DNA of 10,571 nucleotides, from NCBI GenBank assembly GCA_964406445.1, contig CAYORU010000059.1, positions 1 through 10,571 of the forward strand, given 5' to 3'. Positions 5,874-10,571 of the stretch are shown here, in pieces; within the stretch, counting starts at the first letter, position 1, and the number at the start of each line of letters is the position of its first letter. This DNA is from SG8-30 sp964406445. Its GTDB lineage: Bacteria; Pseudomonadota; Gammaproteobacteria; Steroidobacterales; Steroidobacteraceae. The notes beneath the pieces are model-generated. The model saw nothing but the letters and a program-made list of their open reading frames with translations, made no database searches and was not told the origin of the DNA. A program made the translations under genes and the position numbers.

Positions 5874-8098
5874 CGCCGCGCCCGCCCGCCCTTCGAGCGG
5901 CGCGGGTGCCACGCGCCCCCCAGCTTCTCCACCAGCTCGAAGTCGATCTTCCGCTCGGAGGAGTCGACCCGCACGAGGCGCACCCTCAGCTCGTCGCCGA
6001 TGCCGTAGCGCTGCCCGGTCTTCTCGCCGACCAGCATCCGGTCCGCCTCGTGGAAACGGAAGTAGTCGCGCGGCAGCGAGCTGACGTGCACCAGCCCGTC
6101 GACCTGCAGCCCCTTCAGCTGCACGAACACGCCGAAGTCGGTCACCCCCGTGGCGACCGCGTCGAACTCCTCTCCGATACGGTCCTTCATGAACTCGCAC
6201 TTGAGGAAGGCGACGACGGAACGGCTCGCCTCGTCGGCACGCCGCTCGCGCAGCGAGCACTCCTGCCCGAGCTGCTCCATCTGCCGCGCCGAGTGCACGA
6301 AGTCTTCCGCCGTGCCGCCGGCCAGCGCGTGACGGATGCCGCGGTGCACCAGCAGGTCGGGGTAACGGCGTATCGGCGAGGTGAAGTGCACGTACTCGGT
6401 CAATGCGAGGCCGAAATGGCCGATGTTGAGCGGCTGGTAGAGCGCCTGCGGCAGCGAGCGGATGATCGCGTTCTCGAGGACCGCCGCGTCCGGGCGCGCG
6501 CTCACCTGCCCGAGGAGCTGCTGCAGCTGCTTCGGCTCGATCTCGCCGCCCATCTCGAAGTGCAGCCCGCGCAGCGCCAGGAAGCGCTTCAGGTCCGCCA
6601 GGCGATCCTCGTCCGGCTTGCCGTGGATGCGGAAGAGCGCCGGCAGCTTGTGGCGCTTGAGGAACTTCGCGGCCTCGACGTTGGCCGCGATCATGCATTC
6701 CTCGATGAGCCGGTGCGCGTCGTTGCGCGGATACTCGCGGATGCCCGCGACGCGGCCCGCCTCGTCGACCACCACCTTGACCTCGGGCGCCTCGAAGTCG
6801 AGCGCGCCGCGCGACTCGCGCCGGCGGCGCAGCGCCCGGTAGGCCTCGTGCAGGCAGTCGAGCACCGGCAGCACGTCGGCGAGTTCCGCGCGCGCGGCGG
6901 CATCGCCGCCGAGCGCCGCCGCGGCCTGCGTATAGGTGAGCCTCGCGGCGGAGCGCATCAGGGCGGGATAGAAGCGCGTCTTCGTCACGCGCCCGTCCTC
7001 GGCCACCTGCATGTCGGCGACCATGCAAAGGCGCGGCACCCGGGGCATCAGCGAGCACAGCCCGTTCGACAGCGACTCGGGCAGCATCGGCACGACGCGG
7101 TTCGGGAAGTAGACCGACGTGGCGCGCTCGCGCGCCTCCGTGTCGAGCGCGCTGCCCGGCGTGACGTAGTGGCTGACGTCCGCGATCGCGACGTGCAGCC
7201 GGAACCCGGACTTCGTGCGCTCGGCGTGGACCGCGTCGTCGAAGTCGCGCGCATCCTCGCCGTCGATCGTCACGAGCGGCAGGTCCGTGAGGTCCTCGCG
7301 GCCCCGGTCCACGGACGCGGCGACCTCCTTGCCGAAGCGGTGGGCCTCGTCGAGCGCCGCGGGCGGGAACTCGTTCGGCAGCCCGTGCGAGGCGATCGCG
7401 AGCTCGACCGCGGTGTCGGCCGCCCCGCCCTCCGGCAGCACGCGGACGACGCGCCCGACGGGCGGCGCGTGCGCGGTCGGCGGCTCGACGATCTCGGCGA
7501 CCACCAGCGCGCCGGACTTGGCGCCGCCGCGCGCCTTGGCGGGAATCACGACCCGGTGGCTGATGCGGCTGTTGTCCGGCTCGACGAAGCCGACCCCGGC
7601 CTCGAACCAGAAGCGGCCCGCGACCTGGCGGGTCCGCCGCTCCAGCACCTCGACCAGCGCGCCCTCGCGCCGGCCGCGCGCGTCCTTGCCGCTGACCCGC
7701 ACCGCCACCCGGTCGCCGTGGATCACGGCGCGCATCTGGCGGAAAGGCAGGAAGACGTCGTCGCCGCCGTCCTCCGGCAGCACGAAGCCGAAGCCGTCGC
7801 GATGCCCGGAGACGCTGCCGACGACGAGCGGCAGGCGCTCGAGCAGCAGGTACTCGCCGGCCCGGTTGACCAGCAGCTGGCCGTCGCGGGCCATCGCCGC
7901 GAGCCGCTTCGTCATGGCCTCGCGGTCGCTCCGCTCGCGCAGGCCGAGCCGGGCGCAGAGCGCGTCGAGGGACAGCGGCGCGCCTGCTTCCTCGAGCGTG
8001 TCGAGCACGAACTGCCGGCTGGGGATGGGGTCTTCGTAGCGGCCGGATTCCTCCGCGAAACGTGGGTCGCGGTCCTGCCATCGGTTCTGTTTCTTCAT
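5870..8098 (-). CDS. rnr: ribonuclease R (3'-5' exoribonuclease)
   Basis: Processive RNB-family exonuclease that degrades structured RNA and takes part in rRNA and tmRNA quality control. It has 742 aa, shorter than E. coli (813). In order: N-terminal winged-helix region (about 25-88), two cold-shock domains (about 92-150 and 155-230, with SGHRDGFGFV), RNB catalytic domain (about 270-598) and S1 domain (about 640-725, GVTDFGVFVQLKGLQVDGLV). The four Mg-binding aspartates are present in IDGEDARDFDDAV as D279, D285, D287 and D288. FTSPIRRYPDLLVHR (572-586) is another family signature. The basic C-terminal tail is short (HPRRSKGGRARR), whereas the enteric enzyme has a long Lys-rich tail. ATG at 8098 has only a weak GGA upstream. 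It overlaps rlmB by four bases and is divergent from tRNA-Leu. No clear minus-strand promoter is visible in the 81-base gap. Confidence 0.96.
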   Translation of the reverse strand: MKKQNRWQDRDPRFAEESGRYEDPIPSRQFVLDTLEEAGAPLSLDALCARLGLRERSDREAMTKRLAAMARDGQLLVNRAGEYLLLERLPLVVGSVSGHRDGFGFVLPEDGGDDVFLPFRQMRAVIHGDRVAVRVSGKDARGRREGALVEVLERRTRQVAGRFWFEAGVGFVEPDNSRISHRVVIPAKARGGAKSGALVVAEIVEPPTAHAPPVGRVVRVLPEGGAADTAVELAIASHGLPNEFPPAALDEAHRFGKEVAASVDRGREDLTDLPLVTIDGEDARDFDDAVHAERTKSGFRLHVAIADVSHYVTPGSALDTEARERATSVYFPNRVVPMLPESLSNGLCSLMPRVPRLCMVADMQVAEDGRVTKTRFYPALMRSAARLTYTQAAAALGGDAAARAELADVLPVLDCLHEAYRALRRRRESRGALDFEAPEVKVVVDEAGRVAGIREYPRNDAHRLIEECMIAANVEAAKFLKRHKLPALFRIHGKPDEDRLADLKRFLALRGLHFEMGGEIEPKQLQQLLGQVSARPDAAVLENAIIRSLPQALYQPLNIGHFGLALTEYVHFTSPIRRYPDLLVHRGIRHALAGGTAEDFVHSARQMEQLGQECSLRERRADEASRSVVAFLKCEFMKDRIGEEFDAVATGVTDFGVFVQLKGLQVDGLVHVSSLPRDYFRFHEADRMLVGEKTGQRYGIGDELRVRLVRVDSSERKIDFELVEKLGGAWHPRRSKGGRARR

Positions 8099-8111
8099 CT
8101 GTTCCAGTGAT

Positions 8112-8140
8112 TTGACAAGCGCACGGGGCCTGCGTAGATT
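8112..8140 (+). promoter_or_regulatory. sigma70 promoter of tRNA-Leu
   Basis: A perfect -35 box TTGACA (8112-8117), a 17-base spacer and the -10 box TAGATT (8135-8140; four of six). The GC-rich stretch after it (TCGCTGCCC) resembles the discriminator of stringently controlled stable-RNA promoters. A start near 8147 would leave about 33 bases of 5' leader before the mature tRNA end. Confidence 0.75.
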
Positions 8141-8151
8141 TCGCTGCCCTC

Positions 8152-8169
8152 GCCGGGGTCCTCCCCGGC
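8152..8169 (+). other. hairpin in tRNA-Leu 5' leader
   Basis: GCCGGGG, loop TCCT, CCCCGGC: a perfect 7-bp stem that ends ten bases before the mature 5' end of the tRNA. It is likely part of the precursor removed by RNase P. It may keep the leader from pairing with the tRNA. On the other strand it falls in the rnr upstream region. Confidence 0.5.
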
Positions 8170-8179
8170 CGCTCCCTGT

Positions 8180-8264
8180 GCCCAGGTGGCGGAATTGGTA
8201 GACGCGCTAGTTTCAGGTACTAGTGCCGAGAGGCGTGGAGGTTCGAGTCCTCTCCTGGGCACCA
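8180..8264 (+). tRNA. tRNA-Leu (anticodon CAG)
   Basis: The 85-nt gene includes the encoded CCA. The acceptor GCCCAGG pairs with CCTGGGC and the discriminator base is A. The anticodon stem CTAGT/ACTAG (8207-8211 and 8219-8223) encloses loop TTCAGGT, with anticodon CAG at 8214-8216, which reads CUG codons. The long class II variable arm (GCC/GGC stem) and the T-arm GGAGG-TTCGAGT-CCTCT are both present. The D-loop GGAATTGGTAGA is typical of leucine tRNAs. It stands alone, divergent from rnr, the same neighbour as I recall in Pseudomonas. Confidence 0.97.
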
Positions 8265-8266
8265 TC

Positions 8267-8317
8267 TTGACACCCCCGCCTCAGCGAAGCCAGCCGGGCG
8301 GGGGGGGTGATCGTCAA
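8267..8317. terminator. shared GC-rich terminator hairpin for tRNA-Leu (+) and TonB receptor gene (-)
   Basis: CCCCCGCC (8273-8280) pairs perfectly with GGCGGGGG (8297-8304) around a 16-base loop. Outside this, TTGAC (8267-8271) pairs with GTCAA (8313-8317), with three unpaired Gs between the stems. It begins three bases after the tRNA CCA and its right arm contains the receptor's stop codon (8314-8316). A T-tract is lacking on both strands, so efficiency is uncertain. Position between convergent transcripts supports a bidirectional terminator. Confidence 0.55.
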
Positions 8318-10404
8318 AGCGTCAGCGTGAAGCGCGCCCCCCAGGTCCGCGGCGGCTCGATGAACGCGTCCGCGTACGGGCCGAACTGGCCGGTGGTGGT
8401 CGCCGCCAGCACCGCCTCGTTCTCGAGGTTCCTGGCCCACAGCCCGAGGCTCCAGCGGCCGTCGCCCGAGAAGTAGGTCAGCGAGGCATCGCTCTTCGTG
8501 TAGGCCTCCTGCCGGGTGCCGCGGTTGTGCGCGAAGGTCCCCCAGAAGGAACTCTCGTGGCGCGACTCGACCCGGGCGCGCAGGTAGCCGTCGACCAGCG
8601 GAAAATCGTGCTGGTAGCCGGCCGTCACGGTCCAGTCCGGCGCGTACTGCAGCTGGTAGCCGCCGAAGTCCCGCGGGCCGGGACCGATGTTGACCTCGGG
8701 CGGCACGACGAAGTCCTCGTAGCGGGCGTGCAGGTAGCCGACCGACAGGCTGAATCGCCCGCGGTCTCCGGCAAGCCACTGCAGGTCCAGCTGGTTGCCC
8801 CAGGTCTCGACCTTGTCCGCGTTGAAGGTCGTGAGCAGGGCCGTGTTGAGGTTGAAGGACTGCACCAGCAGGTCGCGGTAGTCGTAGTAGAAGAGCTCGC
8901 TGTTCAGCTGCAGGCGCCCGCCGAGCCAGCGGCTCTTGATGCCGGCCGACCAGGCGGTCAACTCGGCCTCGCGCACCTCGTTGGACTGCTGGGGTGTCGC
9001 TGGAAACAGGTTGTAGGTGCCCGGCTGATACCCGGTCTGCACGGTGGCATAGAGCAGCGCCTCGGGCGCGGCGTCGAACTCGAGCCCGAGCTTCCAGTCG
9101 AGCTGGTCGAACGCCTGGTCGGCGTCGTAGCGCTCGCCGAAGGCGGTCACTCCCTCGCCTTCCCGCCAGTCGCGGCTCAGCCGCCCGCCGGCCGTGAGGC
9201 GCCAGCGATCAGCCAGCGTGATCGTCGCCTCGCCGAAAGCCGCCAGGCCCTCGAGACGGTTGCGGTCCACGTCCGCGAGCGGAAAGCCGGCGACCGCGAA
9301 CTCGCCGTCGTTGGTGACCCGGTAGGCATACAGCCCGGCGATCCACTCCGTGCGCGCCCCGGCGTGGCCGGCGAGCCTGAGTTCCTGCGTCACCTGGTTG
9401 TAGTGCGAGGACAGGAACGAAGGCAGGTTCTCGAGCCAGTAGTTGCCCGCCCAGTCGAGGTGGAAATAGGACGGGATCCAGGTCAGGGTCGCGCCGCCGA
9501 GCTTCCAGGCGACCTCGCCGCCGAGCACCAGGTTGTCGTACTCCTGCCTGCCGGCGTCGGGCTCGGTGGAGGTGATCACGTCGTTCCAGGGATCGGAACC
9601 GTCGAAGGCGTCCGGATCGCCGTCGAAGGCGCCGCCATTGAAGCCGCGGCGCACCAGGTTCGGCGAGCGACCGTGCTTCTTCGCGCCGTGCGCCCAGAGG
9701 TAGGCCGAGAGCCGCCCGTCGTCGTAGAGGCCGGACAGCCGCAGCCCGTAGTCGTCCTTCGAATCCGCGCCGGTGCGCTGGTAGCCGTCGTGGCGGATGT
9801 AGTCCGCCGCCGCGCGCAGAGCAAGCCGATCGTTGACCGGCAGGTCCTGCGCGACGCTCGCATGCACCAGAGAGTAGTCGCCGACCTCGAGCAGCGCTTC
9901 GGTGCCGCCCTCGCCGGCGGGCCGCCGGAAGGCGACGTTGACCGCGCCGCCGAGCGCGGCGCGGCCATAGAGCGTGCCCTGCGGCCCCGGCAGCACCTCG
10001 ATCGAGGCGACGTCGAACAGGCCGACGCTGGTGCCTTCGCGGGGAATGTAGACGCCGTTGAAGTTGAAGACCGTCGGCGGCTCGATGTTCGGCAGGTCCA
10101 GGGTGGAGCCGACCCCGCGGATGTAGATCTCGGTGGACGAGTTCTGCATCTGGAAGCGGACCGAGGGCACGAGGTTCTGCGCCGCCCGGATGTCGGTGAC
10201 GCCGGCGGCGATGAGCGCCTCGCCGCTCAGCGCGGTCACCGCCGCAGGGGTCCGCTGCAGGCTCTCGGCCCGCTTCTGCGCGGTGACCACGATCTCCTCG
10301 AGCCGTGTCTCGCCGGCATCGCCCTCGGCATTCGCGCCGGCGGTCGCGGTCGCGGCGAACAGGCAAAGGCAGGTCGCCGCGGCCGGCGCAGTGAATCGGT
10401 TCAA
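8314..10404 (-). CDS. TonB-dependent outer-membrane receptor, substrate unknown
   Basis: Outer-membrane barrel that imports a scarce ligand (siderophore, vitamin, sugar or peptide) using TonB-ExbBD energy. With the TTG start at 10404 it has 696 aa, slightly short for the family. Residues 1-26 form a signal peptide (NRF, hydrophobic core CLCLFAATATA, cleavage after ANA). A TonB box/N-terminal motif EEIVVTAQKR (36-45) follows, then the plug (about 50-160) with PGPQGTLYGR (139-148) and LGGAVNV, then the barrel to the terminal ARFTLTL. No ATG occurs in the early frame. TTG at 10404 has GAGG five bases upstream and gives a compact signal peptide. TTG at 10473 would add 23 residues and has no such support. 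The plug differs from the usual form: Pro replaces Arg before GPQGTLYGR, and Ala-Ala-Leu replaces the common Asn-Ala-Thr. No transport partners or regulators are in the window, so the ligand cannot be guessed. Confidence 0.9.
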   Translation of the reverse strand: MNRFTAPAAATCLCLFAATATAGANAEGDAGETRLEEIVVTAQKRAESLQRTPAAVTALSGEALIAAGVTDIRAAQNLVPSVRFQMQNSSTEIYIRGVGSTLDLPNIEPPTVFNFNGVYIPREGTSVGLFDVASIEVLPGPQGTLYGRAALGGAVNVAFRRPAGEGGTEALLEVGDYSLVHASVAQDLPVNDRLALRAAADYIRHDGYQRTGADSKDDYGLRLSGLYDDGRLSAYLWAHGAKKHGRSPNLVRRGFNGGAFDGDPDAFDGSDPWNDVITSTEPDAGRQEYDNLVLGGEVAWKLGGATLTWIPSYFHLDWAGNYWLENLPSFLSSHYNQVTQELRLAGHAGARTEWIAGLYAYRVTNDGEFAVAGFPLADVDRNRLEGLAAFGEATITLADRWRLTAGGRLSRDWREGEGVTAFGERYDADQAFDQLDWKLGLEFDAAPEALLYATVQTGYQPGTYNLFPATPQQSNEVREAELTAWSAGIKSRWLGGRLQLNSELFYYDYRDLLVQSFNLNTALLTTFNADKVETWGNQLDLQWLAGDRGRFSLSVGYLHARYEDFVVPPEVNIGPGPRDFGGYQLQYAPDWTVTAGYQHDFPLVDGYLRARVESRHESSFWGTFAHNRGTRQEAYTKSDASLTYFSGDGRWSLGLWARNLENEAVLAATTTGQFGPYADAFIEPPRTWGARFTLTL

Positions 10405-10571
10405 GGTCGCCTCGGTGAGGGAGCGGCCGCCTGCCGCGGGGCGGATTCTAGAGCCCGCCGCCCGCAAGGCCAATTGCGGCCCCCCGCAACCGCGGCCGGG
10501 CGCAGCCCGCGCCGTGCCGCTAGCTGTGATTTCTAAGGACGTTGTTTACACCTTCTGACGCTGGAAGGCTG
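10405..10571. other. upstream region of the TonB receptor gene, no gene seen
   Basis: The 167 bases to the window edge contain a 6-bp hairpin (CCGCAA/TTGCGG, 10462-10479) and an AT-richer island at about 10526-10556 that stands out in this GC-rich sequence. On the minus strand the island contains TAGAAA (10535-10530), a possible -10 box, but no acceptable -35 box at the right distance. No Fur box or riboswitch is recognisable. The receptor promoter probably lies here. Confidence 0.4.

Noticed and set aside
5109..8081. 990-codon minus-strand frame that could be read as one giant rlmB fusion
   Set aside because: Only the last 254 residues are RlmB. The upstream part is rnr read in the wrong phase, and rlmB has its own ATG overlapping the rnr stop.
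5609..8110. 833-codon open frame on the plus strand opposite rnr and rlmB
   Set aside because: It is a shadow of real genes in GC-rich DNA. The translation is Arg/Ala/Pro-rich low-complexity with no recognisable domain, while the minus strand encodes a full RNase R with catalytic residues.
8180..8264. Integration scar (attL/attR) at the tRNA-Leu 3' end
   Set aside because: I found no second copy of the tRNA 3' end in the window and no integrase gene.
8405..10404. Fur or siderophore regulation of the receptor
   Set aside because: No Fur-box-like palindrome or neighbouring siderophore gene is visible, so an iron role would be a guess.
8527..10536. 669-codon open frame on the plus strand opposite the TonB receptor gene
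   Set aside because: Rich in Arg, Gly, Val and His, with no motif. The opposite strand has a complete signal peptide, plug and barrel.

Overview
The window is about 70% GC by eye and carries a conserved gammaproteobacterial housekeeping block on the minus strand. In transcription order it is rnr, rlmB, rpsF, rpsR, a DUF2232-type membrane protein, rplI, dnaB and alr. As I recall it, the same order, with a tRNA-Leu gene beside rnr, occurs in Pseudomonas aeruginosa. Protein sequence, GC content and a TonB-dependent receptor of the 'EEIVVTAQKR' type suggest a high-GC gammaproteobacterium outside the enteric group. I cannot name the genus.

Layout from left to right. Bases 1-285 (+) hold the C-terminal end of an FHA-domain protein whose start lies outside the window. 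It converges on alr (331-1407, -). Then, all on the minus strand, come dnaB (1418-2812), rplI (2854-3303), the DUF2232 membrane protein (3354-4286), rpsR (4330-4554), rpsF (4571-5008), rlmB (5109-5873) and rnr (5870-8098). rlmB and rnr overlap by an ATGA. tRNA-Leu(CAG) (8180-8264, +) diverges from rnr behind a near-consensus sigma70 promoter. A TonB-dependent receptor gene (8314-10404, -) converges on the tRNA across a shared GC-rich hairpin. The last 167 bases hold the receptor's probable upstream region and no gene I can support.

How the genes fit together. rnr and rlmB serve RNA decay and 23S rRNA methylation. rpsF and rpsR encode the S6:S18 pair of the small subunit, and rplI encodes L9. 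dnaB is the replicative helicase and alr supplies D-alanine for peptidoglycan. The block therefore joins translation, RNA metabolism, replication and wall synthesis. The receptor and the FHA protein are the variable flanks.

I found no mobile element, CRISPR array, defence system or clearly new enzyme system. The most interesting signals are at RNA and repeat level. The rpsF leader can hide its own Shine-Dalgarno sequence and carries a stem-loop with CCG unpaired, resembling the S6:S18 autoregulatory motif. A 9-bp minisatellite writes an Arg-Gly-Asp repeat tail onto S6. Three gaps inside the minus-strand block (rpsR to DUF2232, DUF2232 to rplI, rplI to dnaB) each contain a strong GC-rich hairpin with no T-tract.
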